From the NCBI GenBank assembly GCA_945831575.1, contig CAMACX010000005.1, positions 1-64,000 on the forward strand: DNA of 64,000 nucleotides, given 5' to 3'. Within the stretch, counting starts at the first letter, position 1, and every line of letters starts with the position of its first letter. This DNA comes from an uncultured Mediterranea sp. GTDB taxonomy: Bacteria > Bacteroidota > Bacteroidia > Bacteroidales > Bacteroidaceae. Under the pieces are notes generated by a model that saw nothing but the letters and a program-made list of their open reading frames with translations, made no database searches and was not told where the DNA came from. The translations under genes were made by a program, and so were the position numbers. Shown one piece after another: positions 14,694 to 22,842 of this stretch.

Positions 14694-15836
14694 TCAGCTC
14701 ATTCGATTACGATAATCAAAATAAGAAAATTCCTTGAAAAGATGCGCTTTGCCGTCCAACCCCCACATTCCAATGGCTGGATGGTGGATTCCGTTGAACA
14801 TATTGGTCTTGACGGTGGTGTAGTGAATCATGTCTTCAAAGACAATGCGCTGGCCGATATGCAGGGGGGTATCGAAGCTCCAGGCGCCCATGTAGTCGCC
14901 GCTGAGGCAGGAGTTGCCTCCCAGACGGTAGGTGTAGGGGCCCTCGGCATCCATGCGGGCACCGCGCACGGCAGGTTGATAGGGCATCTCCAGGCAGTCG
15001 GGCATATGGCACGTAAAGCTGACGTTGAGGATAGCGGTGCGGATGCCCCGATTTTCGACAATATCGACCACCTGAGCGCTGAGCACGCCGGTCTGCCAGG
15101 TAAAGGCGGAGCCGGGTTCTAGGATGATGCGCAAGTGGGGGTAGCGTGCATGGAGTCCCTGAAGGAGCTGGACGAGGTGATTGACGTCGTAGTCCTTGCG
15201 GGTCATGAGGTGGCCGCCGCCGAGGTTGAGCCAGCGGAGCTGGGGGAACCAACGGGCAAAGCGCTGCTCCAGATGGACCAACGTACGCTCCAATTCATAG
15301 GAGGAGGACTCGCAATGGCAGTGGCAATGGAAGCCTTCGATGCCAGCGGGAAGCTGGTCAGGGAGTTGGTCGGCCACCACGCCGAAGCGGGTACCGGGGG
15401 CACAGGGGTTATAGAGCTCGGTCTCTACCTCGGAGTACTCGGGGTTGACGCGCAGACCGCAGGAGATAGGCTCAGCGTAGGCCTTCACCTGGGGATAGAA
15501 ACGCACGAACTGCGAGAGGGAGTTGAAGGTGATGTGGCTGCTACAGCGCATGATCTCGGGGAAGTCAGCCTCGGTATAGGCCGGTGAATAGGTGTGGGCC
15601 TTGCTGCCAAACTCTTCCAACGCCAGACGGGCCTCGTAGGGGGAACTGGCTGTAGAGTGGTCAATGTACTCACGGAAGATAGGGAACGAGCGCCACATGG
15701 CAAACGACTTGAAGGCAAGAATGATCTCCACATCGGCCCGCTGAGCCACATCGCGTATCAACGTGAGGTTCTTGCGGAGCAATTCCTCTTCCATGATATA
15801 ACAAGGTGAGGGAAACTGGGTGAAATCTATGGGCAT
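14694..15836 (-). CDS. nspC: carboxynorspermidine decarboxylase
   Basis: A 380-residue PLP-dependent decarboxylase of the alanine-racemase fold, converting carboxyspermidine or carboxynorspermidine to the triamine in the cytosol. The PLP lysine is Lys43 in ILAFKSFAMW. NspC hallmarks follow: STASSPYEARLA, GLRVNPEYSEVETELYNPCAPGTRFGV, FHCHCHCESS, WLNLGGGHLMTRKDYD, LEPGSAF, and the C-terminal active-site segment GGNSCLSGDYMGAWSF. Its partner carboxynorspermidine dehydrogenase is not in the window. It lies 42 bases downstream of the helicase gene, across an AATCACT-type repeat. Confidence 0.95.
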   Translation of the reverse strand: MPIDFTQFPSPCYIMEEELLRKNLTLIRDVAQRADVEIILAFKSFAMWRSFPIFREYIDHSTASSPYEARLALEEFGSKAHTYSPAYTEADFPEIMRCSSHITFNSLSQFVRFYPQVKAYAEPISCGLRVNPEYSEVETELYNPCAPGTRFGVVADQLPDQLPAGIEGFHCHCHCESSSYELERTLVHLEQRFARWFPQLRWLNLGGGHLMTRKDYDVNHLVQLLQGLHARYPHLRIILEPGSAFTWQTGVLSAQVVDIVENRGIRTAILNVSFTCHMPDCLEMPYQPAVRGARMDAEGPYTYRLGGNSCLSGDYMGAWSFDTPLHIGQRIVFEDMIHYTTVKTNMFNGIHHPAIGMWGLDGKAHLFKEFSYFDYRNRMS

Positions 15837-15841
15837 TGTTT

Positions 15842-15877
15842 TCTAGTGATTAGTGATTAGTGATTAATGATTAGTGA
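15842..15877. repeat. intergenic AGTGATTAGTGATTAG repeat
   Basis: Four to five heptads of the AGTGATT type fill the gap between the helicase stop and the nspC start, in the opposite gene-relative orientation to the copy at 2036-2074. Confidence 0.75.
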
Positions 15878-18319
15878 TTAGAGGACCTTGAATCTGGCGA
15901 AGCGGAGGAGGAGCTGCTTGGTGCCGGCGTTGCGGAAGCGGATGGTGGCCTTGGCGTTGTCGCCCTCGCCCTCTACCTTCTCTACTTCGCCCAGCCCGAA
16001 ACGCTCGTGCTCTATCTGCTGACCTACCATGAGACGCCCTGCCGTAGCTGATGTAGCTGATGCTCCTACGGACCGAACGGCAGAGGGACTACCAGCCGCC
16101 GATACATTCCCTACGGGACTCGACGGAGCCGCAGACGAAGACGCTGAGGCGGTGCGTGCGGCCGAGGCCAAAGGTTTCAACCGGGAACCTACTCCCATGG
16201 TACGACTGGTGCTTCCATAAGAACCGCTGCCGTAAGAACTGCTGCTGCCGTAAGAGCTGCTGCTGCCGTTCAACGGACTGCTGCCATAAGAACTGCTGCT
16301 GCGATACGAACCGCCGTAAGCGGTGCTGCTGCCCTTAGCCGTGGGGGCATCGCCATCAAGGTTGAGATAGCAGGCATCAATGTCGCGCAGGAACCGGCTG
16401 GGGCTGGAGAACTCCATCTTGCCGTAGCGGTAGCGCATCTTGGCATAAGAAAGGAAGCAGTGCTCCTCGGCTCGGGTGATGGCTACATAGAAGAGACGAC
16501 GCTCCTCCTCCAGGGCACGGGGTGAGTCAATGGCCCGGGGACCGGGGAAGAGGTTTTCTTCAAGCCCCACCACGAAAACGTTACGAAACTCCAGTCCCTT
16601 GGCGCTGTGGACTGTCATGAGGGTAATGCGCTCGCTGCTGTTCTTGTCATCGGTATCCTGGTCACTGAGCAGGGAGACCTCGGAAAGGTAGTCGGTGAGG
16701 CTGATGCGCGCATCGCCCTCCTCTTGCCGCTGGGCACAGAAGTCCTTGAGGCCATTGACCAACTCTTCGACATTCTCCACACGGGCTATCCCCTCGGTGC
16801 TCTTGTCCTGCTGAAGGTCGGCGTAGATACCCGACTCCTTGATGATGGCCACGCCGGCATCGAAGGCGGGAGCTTGCAAGTGAGCCTCACGCCAGGCATC
16901 AACCTGCCGTACAAATTTATCGAGCTTGGTCAGCGTACCCTTGTTGCAAGCAAGGCCGTAGCTGGCAGGATCCTGAAGGACAGTATAGAGACTTACCTCG
17001 TGATCGGAAGCGGTCTGGATGACTTTGTTGAGCGTGGTCTCACCAATACCCCGGGCAGGGTAGTTGATGATGCGCTTCAGCGCCTCCTCGTCGTGGGGGT
17101 TCACCACGAGACGGAAGTAGGAGATGATGTCCTTGATCTCCTTGCGCTGATAGAAGGAGAGGCCGCCGTAGATGCAGTAGGGCATACCGGCCTTGCGGAG
17201 GGCTTCCTCGAAGACACGGCTCTGGGCGTTGGTGCGGTAGAGGATGGCAAAGTCGGTATAGGGCATCTGCTGACGGCGATGCATAGAGGCAATCTTGTTG
17301 GCTACAAGGCCAGCCTCATCCATGTCGCTGTAAGCCTGAAAGACGGGTATCTGCTCACCACGGTCGTTCTCAGAAAAGACCTCCTTCCGGATCTGGCGGT
17401 GGTTTTTGGCAATCAAGCTGTTGGCCGCAGCCACAATGGTCTGCGTAGAGCGGTAGTTCTGTTCGAGCTTGAAGAGACGAGTCTCGGGAAAGGTGCGGGA
17501 GAAGTTGAGGATATTGTCGATATCAGCTCCCCGGAAGGAGTAGATGCTCTGGGCATCGTCACCCACCACGCAGACACGGTGATGGTCGGCTACGAGTTGC
17601 TGCACAATGGCGTGCTGGGCATAGTTGGTATCCTGGTACTCATCCACGAGCACAAACTGGAACTGCCGCTGATAGACGGCCAATGTCTCAGGGTGATCAC
17701 GGAAGAGGAGGTAGGTGTAGAAGAGGAGGTCGTCAAAGTCCATGGCATCCGACTGTCGGCAACGGGCCACGTAGCGCTTGTAGATGTCGCGCACCAGGGG
17801 AATGTTCTCTTGGGCATCAGCCTTGTAGGCTTCTCCGCTGGCAGCATAGGCCTCGGGGGAGATGAGCCGGTTCTTGGCTGCTGAGATACGTCCCTGCACC
17901 ACACCGGGCTTATAGACCTTCTCATCGAGCTTCATCTCTTTGAGAATGGAGCGGACAAGGCTCTTGCTGTCGGAGGCATCGTAGATGGTAAAGTGGGAGG
18001 AGAAGCCCAGCTGGGCAGCCTCGGCATGGAGAATGCGGAGGAAGATGCTGTGGAAGGTACCCATCCAGAGGCGCGAAGCGGTCTGCTGCCCTACCCTGCG
18101 TGCTATGCGCTCCTTCATCTCACGGGCTGCCTTGTTGGTGAAGGTCAAGGCTAGGATGGTCCAGGGCCTGTAGCCCTTATCAAGCAGATAAGCCACCTTA
18201 TAGGTCAACACACGAGTCTTACCCGAACCTGCCCCGGCAATCACCAGCGAAGGACCATCAATATACGCCACCGCTTGCCGCTGGCTCTCATTCAGTTCAT
18301 CCAAATACGATTCTTCCAT
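15878..18319 (-). CDS. pcrA: UvrD/PcrA-type 3'-5' DNA helicase
   Basis: An 813-residue superfamily 1A helicase for repair and replication-fork clearance. All helicase motifs are present: Q-motif LNESQRQAVAY, Walker A AGAGSGKT (29-36), Ia TFTNKAAREMKER, motif II LVDEYQDTN, III GDDAQSIYSFRGA, IV LEQNYRST, V TVHSAKGLEF and VI VAITRAEE. The C-terminus carries a low-complexity linker of repeated SSSSYGSS/GSGSYGS units (about residues 675-720) and an Ala/Ser-rich stretch, followed by a PcrA-type Tudor-like end (GQQIEHERFGLGEVEKVEGEG) that in PcrA contacts RNA polymerase. The linker length is unusual. ATG at 18319 is preceded by ATAATAAGGT. Confidence 0.95.
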   Translation of the reverse strand: MEESYLDELNESQRQAVAYIDGPSLVIAGAGSGKTRVLTYKVAYLLDKGYRPWTILALTFTNKAAREMKERIARRVGQQTASRLWMGTFHSIFLRILHAEAAQLGFSSHFTIYDASDSKSLVRSILKEMKLDEKVYKPGVVQGRISAAKNRLISPEAYAASGEAYKADAQENIPLVRDIYKRYVARCRQSDAMDFDDLLFYTYLLFRDHPETLAVYQRQFQFVLVDEYQDTNYAQHAIVQQLVADHHRVCVVGDDAQSIYSFRGADIDNILNFSRTFPETRLFKLEQNYRSTQTIVAAANSLIAKNHRQIRKEVFSENDRGEQIPVFQAYSDMDEAGLVANKIASMHRRQQMPYTDFAILYRTNAQSRVFEEALRKAGMPYCIYGGLSFYQRKEIKDIISYFRLVVNPHDEEALKRIINYPARGIGETTLNKVIQTASDHEVSLYTVLQDPASYGLACNKGTLTKLDKFVRQVDAWREAHLQAPAFDAGVAIIKESGIYADLQQDKSTEGIARVENVEELVNGLKDFCAQRQEEGDARISLTDYLSEVSLLSDQDTDDKNSSERITLMTVHSAKGLEFRNVFVVGLEENLFPGPRAIDSPRALEEERRLFYVAITRAEEHCFLSYAKMRYRYGKMEFSSPSRFLRDIDACYLNLDGDAPTAKGSSTAYGGSYRSSSSYGSSPLNGSSSSYGSSSSYGSGSYGSTSRTMGVGSRLKPLASAARTASASSSAAPSSPVGNVSAAGSPSAVRSVGASATSATAGRLMVGQQIEHERFGLGEVEKVEGEGDNAKATIRFRNAGTKQLLLRFARFKVL

Positions 18320-18495
18320 ACCTTATTATATTTATATGAAGCTACGAGCTACAAGTTTTACCTATGAGTATTTTGCTACTCGTTTTTTCCTTTAATTTTG
18401 CCGCAAAGATAGTGGATTTTCGGTCAAACTCCACGCTTCAATGGCATCTAACATTATTTAAAGGTGTTTTTGGTCCATCGTGTGAACAAATTGCT

Positions 18496-18503
18496 TAACT
18501 TTG
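18496..18503 (+). promoter_or_regulatory. -7 box of the ThiE/TenI-like gene promoter
   Basis: TAACTTTG, an exact TAnnTTTG match, 32 bases before the ATG at 18535; the nearest TTTG (18469-18472) is 23 bases upstream. Confidence 0.55.
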
Positions 18504-18534
18504 CTACGCCTTTTTATTGAAATTGCACACAGAA

Positions 18535-19143
18535 ATGAAGCTTATTGCCATGACAACCCCCACGTTTTTCGTGGAGGAGGACCAGATAATCACCGCCCTC
18601 TTTGAGGAGGGACTCGATATTCTCCACTTGCGAAAGCCGGAGACTCCCCCTATGTACTCCGAACGGCTGCTCACGCTGATTCCGCAGAAGTACCACAAGC
18701 GCATCGTGGTACACGACCACTTCTACCTACAGGAGGAGTTTGGCCTTATGGGGATTCACCTGAATGAGCGCAACCCCAACGAGCCACACGACTATTCGGG
18801 CCACCTGACCAGCTCGTGCCAGACGCTGGAGGAGGTGAAGGTGAAGAAGCGCTTCTATGACTATGTGGTACTCTATCCTGTGTTTGATGGCATCAGCCCC
18901 AGTAGCATGCAGGCCGGTTTCACTCCCGAGGAGCTGAGGGCAGCCGAGAAGAGTCACCTCATCGACAGCCATGTGATGGCCTTAGGAGGTGTGTGCGAGG
19001 AGAATATACGCGCCGTCAAGAAGTTAGGGTTCGGTGGGGCCGTACTGCTGGGTGACCTATGGGGCCGCTTCGACGTACGCCACAACCGCGACTACAGAGA
19101 GATTATCCAACACTTCATCAAGCTCAAGAAGCTGGTGGATTAA
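18535..19143 (+). CDS. thiamin phosphate synthase-like protein (ThiE/TenI family), stand-alone copy
   Basis: A 202-residue TIM-barrel protein of the ThiE/TenI family. It has ILHLRKP where ThiE has IQLRxK, HDHFYL where ThiE has the NDR motif, GIHLNERNP for HLG, and MALGGV..GFGGAVLLG at the phosphate end. It is close to the seventh gene of the thiamin operon (53129-53716) and more distant from the canonical ThiE at 47911. The substituted active-site motifs make a TenI-like thiazole tautomerase or a regulatory role more likely than TMP synthase, which is inference. ATG at 18535 (MKLIAMTTP) is chosen over an in-frame TTG at 18517. No riboswitch precedes it. Confidence 0.75.
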   Translation: MKLIAMTTPTFFVEEDQIITALFEEGLDILHLRKPETPPMYSERLLTLIPQKYHKRIVVHDHFYLQEEFGLMGIHLNERNPNEPHDYSGHLTSSCQTLEEVKVKKRFYDYVVLYPVFDGISPSSMQAGFTPEELRAAEKSHLIDSHVMALGGVCEENIRAVKKLGFGGAVLLGDLWGRFDVRHNRDYREIIQHFIKLKKLVD

Positions 19144-19174
19144 TCACTAGCCACTAATCACTTGCCACCTGAAA

Positions 19175-20038
19175 TCAGAATCGTCCGTGTTCCTGGAAGC
19201 GGAGTGTGGCGGGGAGGGTGAAGTAGAAGGTGGAGCCTTCGCCCTGCTTGGACTCTACGCCGATGCCTCCGCCGTAATGCTCCACGATGGCCTTGGAGAT
19301 GGAAAGGCCAAGACCGGTACCCTTGATGTTCTTGTTCATCTTGACGAAGGTATCGAATACCGCCTTGCGTCCCTCTTCGTCCATGCCACAGCCGGTATCG
19401 GCCACGAAGAAATAGTACTTACCGGCCTCCAACCGCCGACATCCTACACGAACAGACCCCTTCTCGGTAAACTTCAAGGCGTTGCGCACCAGATTGGAAA
19501 GCACCTGCGAAAAGCGCAACTTGTCAATGCGCAGGCGACAATCGGGCAGTTGCTCTACCACCTTGGCCTCTACGTCCTCAGCATGACCATACCCATTCTC
19601 GCGAAGGCAGACCTCGTGCATCACGGCGTTGATATCCACCTCCTCATCACGGTACTCCAACGTGCCCGACTCAATGCGCGAATAGTCCAGCAGGTCGCTG
19701 ACCAGCTGCAAGACGTGGGTTTTGTTCTCCTCAATCTCCTTCTTGCACTGCGCACGGGTCTCCGCATCAAGGTCGGGGTAATCGGCCAGCATCGTCGCAA
19801 AGCCAACAATACCGTTGAGCGGGGTACGTATCTCGTGGGTCATATTAGCGATGAACGACTCCTTCAACAAAGAAATCTCTTCGTGCTTGGCCTGAAGCTG
19901 AGCCAAGGCTTCACGATCGCGACGACGCTGCCGGCGCAAGCTGCGCACCAATAGATGCAGCACCACGATGAAGAGCAGTGCCATCACGATGAGTGTTATG
20001 TAAATGACTTCGATACTAAATGTATTCAAGAACAACAT
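19175..20038 (-). CDS. membrane-anchored sensor histidine kinase without a sensor domain
   Basis: A 287-residue histidine kinase. One N-terminal membrane helix (about 9-31, IEVIYITLIVMALLFIVVLHLLV) is followed by a short coiled coil, the phospho-acceptor box NMTHEIRTPLNGIVGF (His68) and a full HATPase_c domain: N box VLSNLVRNALKF, G1 DTGCGMD, F box and G2 GTGLGLSISKAIVEHYGG. There is no periplasmic, PAS or receiver domain and no response regulator next door, so it is an orphan kinase or half of a split system. A TAATTTTG box at 20061-20068 on the minus strand is a likely -7. Confidence 0.88.
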   Translation of the reverse strand: MLFLNTFSIEVIYITLIVMALLFIVVLHLLVRSLRRQRRRDREALAQLQAKHEEISLLKESFIANMTHEIRTPLNGIVGFATMLADYPDLDAETRAQCKKEIEENKTHVLQLVSDLLDYSRIESGTLEYRDEEVDINAVMHEVCLRENGYGHAEDVEAKVVEQLPDCRLRIDKLRFSQVLSNLVRNALKFTEKGSVRVGCRRLEAGKYYFFVADTGCGMDEEGRKAVFDTFVKMNKNIKGTGLGLSISKAIVEHYGGGIGVESKQGEGSTFYFTLPATLRFQEHGRF

Positions 20039-20076
20039 GATATTTTCATTTTGATCGGTGCAAAATTACAACAATT

Positions 20077-20084
20077 TTCCGATA
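20077..20084 (+). promoter_or_regulatory. -7 box before the S37-like peptidase
   Basis: Hmm-free exact match TACTTTTG is at 20177-20184 rather than here; this entry marks only the minus-strand kinase leader and the divergent gap 20039-20214, in which TAATTTTG (minus, 20061-20068) and TACTTTTG (plus, 20177-20184) point away from each other. Confidence 0.3.
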
Positions 20085-20176
20085 ATTATGCACATTCTAC
20101 GCAAAGAAAAGCCTAAAAGTCTTTAACTTTTCAATTATTCGTGCCCAGAGGAGTGCATTAGTCCGATTATTCTTCT

Positions 20177-20184
20177 TACTTTTG
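20177..20184 (+). promoter_or_regulatory. -7 box of the S37-like peptidase promoter
   Basis: TACTTTTG, an exact TAnnTTTG match 31 bases before the ATG at 20215. No clear -33 TTTG at the usual distance. Confidence 0.55.
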
Positions 20185-20214
20185 CAGACATAAACGATTA
20201 ATCTCTATTATGTC

Positions 20215-21510
20215 ATGAAAAAAGTCTTTCGTTCCTTTTTCTTTGCGTTGCTGCTGACCTGCTGCATCAGTAGCATCACTTTTGCACAATCTGTTCTACA
20301 ACAAAAGATTAAAGCCCTGCCCGTGGTCACCGCCATCGAAGAGGTGAAGAGCGAGGCCTTCAGCGAGAAATACGTTGTCCGCTTCAAGCAGCCGCTCGAC
20401 CACAAGCACCCCGAGAAGGGTAGTTTCACGCAGCGCGTCATCGTTTTCCATGCAGGATTCGACCGCCCCACAGTGCTCGTCACCGAAGGGTATCAGGCCA
20501 ACTACGCCCTCCACCCCCGCTACCGTGAGGAACTCTCTAAGCTATTTGATGCCAACATGATTTTCGTGGAGTACCGCTACTTCGACCAGAGCACCCCCGA
20601 ACCAAAGGATTGGCAGTACCTGACCTGCGAGGCGAGCGCAGATGACCTGCACGCCGTGCGCCAGGCTTTCGGCTCCATCTATCCGGGTAAGTGGATTGCC
20701 ACGGGCATCAGCAAGGGCGGTCAGACCACCCTGCTCTACCGCACCTTCTACCCCAATGACGTGGATGTGTCAGTGCCCTATGTGGCTCCCCTCTGCTTTG
20801 GCCGTGAGGACGGCCGCCACGAGCCCTTCCTACGCAAGGTCTCTACCGACGCTGACCGTCAGCGCATCGAGGAGTTTCAGCTGGAGGTGCTCAAGCGCAA
20901 GGCATCACTGCTGCCCAGATTTGAACAGTACTGTCAGGAGAAGAAGTACCTCTTCCGCGCCCCGGTGGCAGAGATATACGACTTCTGCGTGCTGGAGTAC
21001 TCCTTCGCCCTGTGGCAATGGGGCACCCCCATCAGCACTATCCCTGCGAGCAACAGCTCGGACGAGGTACTCTTCAAGCATCTGATGGAAATCAGTGAGC
21101 CGGGCTACTTCGACCTGCAGACCTCCACGGCTTCCTTCTTCGTACAGGCTGCCCGCGAACTGGGCTACTATGGCTACGATACGCGCCCCTTCAAGAAGTA
21201 CCTCACCATCAAGAGTTCCAAGGACTACCTGCGCCGACTGATGTTGCCTGAAGAGCTGCGCGAGATGCCCTTCGACAAGACACTGAGCCGCCGCATCAAG
21301 AAGTTCCTCAAGAAGGAGGACCCAAAGATGATCTTCATCTACGGTCAGAATGACCCCTGGACCGCAGCCGGCGTGACCTGGCTGAAGGGCAAGAAGAACA
21401 TCCACGTCTTCATCCAGCCCGGTGGCAGCCACCTGGCTCGCATCCACACGCTCACCGAAGAGCAACAGCAGGAGGTGAAGCAGCTACTCAAGCAGTGGAT
21501 GGAAGAGTGA
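20215..21510 (+). CDS. exported serine aminopeptidase, S37 (PS-10)-like
   Basis: A 431-residue secreted alpha/beta-hydrolase of the S28/S37 tri/tetrapeptidyl aminopeptidase type. A signal peptide covers about residues 1-24 (LLLTCCISSITFA-Q). The nucleophile elbow is GISKGG with Ser166; the acid is in GQNDPW and the histidine in GGSHLARI near the C-terminus. The N-terminal signature VRFKQPLDHKHPEKGSFTQR is typical. It would trim peptides in the periplasm or at the surface. Single gene with its own promoter; a repeat cluster separates it from the next gene. Confidence 0.85.
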   Translation: MKKVFRSFFFALLLTCCISSITFAQSVLQQKIKALPVVTAIEEVKSEAFSEKYVVRFKQPLDHKHPEKGSFTQRVIVFHAGFDRPTVLVTEGYQANYALHPRYREELSKLFDANMIFVEYRYFDQSTPEPKDWQYLTCEASADDLHAVRQAFGSIYPGKWIATGISKGGQTTLLYRTFYPNDVDVSVPYVAPLCFGREDGRHEPFLRKVSTDADRQRIEEFQLEVLKRKASLLPRFEQYCQEKKYLFRAPVAEIYDFCVLEYSFALWQWGTPISTIPASNSSDEVLFKHLMEISEPGYFDLQTSTASFFVQAARELGYYGYDTRPFKKYLTIKSSKDYLRRLMLPEELREMPFDKTLSRRIKKFLKKEDPKMIFIYGQNDPWTAAGVTWLKGKKNIHVFIQPGGSHLARIHTLTEEQQQEVKQLLKQWMEE

Positions 21511-21559
21511 TGCGTAATGAGTGATTAGTGTTTAGTGATTAGTGATTAGTGAGTGATTC
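21511..21559. repeat. intergenic AGTGATTAGTG repeat
   Basis: Five heptad units (AGTGATT/AGTGTTT) fill the spacer down to the next ATG, so any ribosome binding site of that gene lies in the repeat itself. Confidence 0.75.
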
Positions 21560-22153
21560 ATGATGCGACTGAGAGTATTCTGTTTACTGCTGATGGCCTT
21601 TGCGGGGAGCTACAGCACTTGGCTCAGTGCTCAGGAGGTAGCCGACTCGTTGAGCCGTGCTGCCGATGGAGTAGCGGTGGAGGATATGCCTTTGCCTGAC
21701 GACGGTGTACCCGATGGAATCCTGCAGCTGGATGATACGCGGAGCTACGGGGGATTCCTCATCGACATGAAACTCTTCAAGCCAATGACCACCGTAGTAC
21801 CCCCACTGCCAGGGAGAGTCATCCTTGCCTCTCCCACCCCCGACTACAGCCGCCTCTTTGCACTCCCCTCATCAGCCACCTATTCGCAGGGCAACTTCTA
21901 CGGCCTCGCTCCCTGGGGCTGGTCAATGGGCTCTGCCACCCCTACACATCTGCAGATGGGGCAGTTTAAGCTCAACAACGGCTGGAGCCTCAACACCTAC
22001 GGCCAGTACAATGCCCAAGGCTACCGCGTGATGAACCCCTCTGCACTCCCCTGGGAACGCAACAACTTCCACGGTGCCTTTGAACTGAAGAGCGCCAACG
22101 GCAGCTTCGGCATCCGCGTGGAGGTGAAGCAAGGCCGACAATCTCCCTGGTAG
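21560..22153 (+). CDS. exported protein of unknown function
   Basis: A 197-residue protein with a signal peptide (residues about 1-24, LRVFCLLLMAFAGSYSTWLSAQ). The mature part is rich in Pro, Gly and aromatic residues (VVPPLPGRVILASPTPDYS; NFYGLAPWGWSMG) and ends in alternating hydrophobic stretches (GWSLNTYGQYNAQGYRV; GAFELKSANGSFGIRVEV) that look like beta strands of an outer-membrane or surface protein. No family recognised. ATG 21560 is followed directly by a second ATG at 21563; either may be used. Confidence 0.7.
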   Translation: MMRLRVFCLLLMAFAGSYSTWLSAQEVADSLSRAADGVAVEDMPLPDDGVPDGILQLDDTRSYGGFLIDMKLFKPMTTVVPPLPGRVILASPTPDYSRLFALPSSATYSQGNFYGLAPWGWSMGSATPTHLQMGQFKLNNGWSLNTYGQYNAQGYRVMNPSALPWERNNFHGAFELKSANGSFGIRVEVKQGRQSPW

Positions 22154-22213
22154 CAAGTAGGACGTAGGTCTAAGGTAACTCCGAAGTAAGTCCGAAGCTA
22201 CTCCCAAGTAACA

Positions 22214-22261
22214 CTAATCCAGGTCTAATCGCCAATTAGAGTTTGATTAGACCTGGATTAG
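22214..22261. repeat. perfect 17-bp inverted repeat
   Basis: CTAATCCAGGTCTAATC (22214-22230) and its exact inverse GATTAGACCTGGATTAG (22245-22261) enclose 14 bases. A third partial copy (GATTAGACCT) follows at about 22267. It may terminate the upstream gene or shield the BlaI-type operon; there is no strong U-tract. Confidence 0.8.
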
Positions 22262-22332
22262 ACTTTGATTAGACCTCAATTAGAGCAACGCCAGACCAGC
22301 AAGAGAGGTACTTTATCTTACCAAGGCAACTT

Positions 22333-22349
22333 CTACGAGAATATCGTAG
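22333..22349. promoter_or_regulatory. BlaI-type operator 1
   Basis: Perfect dyad CTACGA-GAATA-TCGTAG. The matching second site is at 22386-22402; the centres are 53 bp apart, about five helical turns. Confidence 0.6.
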
Positions 22350-22376
22350 ATTTTAGCAATATTTAATCCACTATGT

Positions 22377-22407
22377 TTTGGCGATTTACGAATACTTCGT
22401 AGATTTG
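22377..22407 (+). promoter_or_regulatory. promoter of the BlaI/BlaR1-like operon
   Basis: TTTG (22377-22380), 19-base spacer, TAGATTTG (22400-22407): an exact consensus. The ATG of the regulator is at 22422, so the leader is only about eight bases. Confidence 0.8.
22386..22402. promoter_or_regulatory. BlaI-type operator 2, overlapping the -7 box
   Basis: Dyad TACGA-ATACT-TCGTA (22387-22401) lies between the -33 and -7 elements and covers the first bases of TAGATTTG, so a bound dimer would block polymerase. It shares the TACGA/TCGTA arms and five-base spacer with operator 1. Confidence 0.6.
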
Positions 22408-22421
22408 CAGCATCAAAAACA

Positions 22422-22805
22422 ATGTCTAAAGGCAAATCTATGGAGAAATTGACCAAACAAGAAGAAGAGGTGATGCGCTGCATCTGGCACCAGGGTACCT
22501 GCTGCGTGAAGGAGATACTGCAGGAGATGGACGACCCCAAGCCGCCCTACACCACCCTGGCCTCTGTGGTGAAGAACCTGGAGCGGAAAGCTTACGTCAA
22601 ACCGCAACAGAAGGGCAATACCTATTATTATACCCCCCGCGTCAAAGAGAGCGACTACAAGCGCAACTTCATGTCGTGCTTCGTGAGCGACTACTTCGCC
22701 AACTCCTACAAGGAGATGGTGACCTTCTTTGCGCGCGAACAGAAGATCAGTGCCGAGGAACTCAAGGAGATTCTTCAAAGCATAGAGGAGGGAAACAAGG
22801 AATAG
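22422..22805 (+). CDS. BlaI/MecI/CopY-family transcriptional repressor
   Basis: A 127-residue winged-helix repressor. The N-terminal wHTH is clear: LTKQEEEVMRCIWHQGTCCVKEILQEM..PKPPYTTLASVVKNLERKAYVKPQQKGNTYYYTPRV, the canonical BlaI DNA-binding block. The C-terminal helices (FMSCFVSDYFANSYKEMVTFFAREQKISAEELKEIL) form the dimer domain. It most likely represses its own operon through the two TACGA-N5-TCGTA dyads just upstream, and is cleaved or released through the adjacent BlaR1-like membrane peptidase. No beta-lactamase gene is nearby, so the signal may be cell-envelope stress rather than antibiotics. Confidence 0.92.
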   Translation: MSKGKSMEKLTKQEEEVMRCIWHQGTCCVKEILQEMDDPKPPYTTLASVVKNLERKAYVKPQQKGNTYYYTPRVKESDYKRNFMSCFVSDYFANSYKEMVTFFAREQKISAEELKEILQSIEEGNKE

Positions 22806-22842
22806 ACACGAACTAAATACGAATTAAAAGAGACTAGACTCC

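Noticed and set aside
18504..18720. Two minus-strand frames opposite the solitary ThiE/TenI-like gene
   Set aside because: Antisense shadows over a well-supported gene start.
20077..20084. Promoter box at this position
   Set aside because: The entry listed there carries no TAnnTTTG; the real boxes of the divergent gap are at 20061-20068 (minus) and 20177-20184 (plus).
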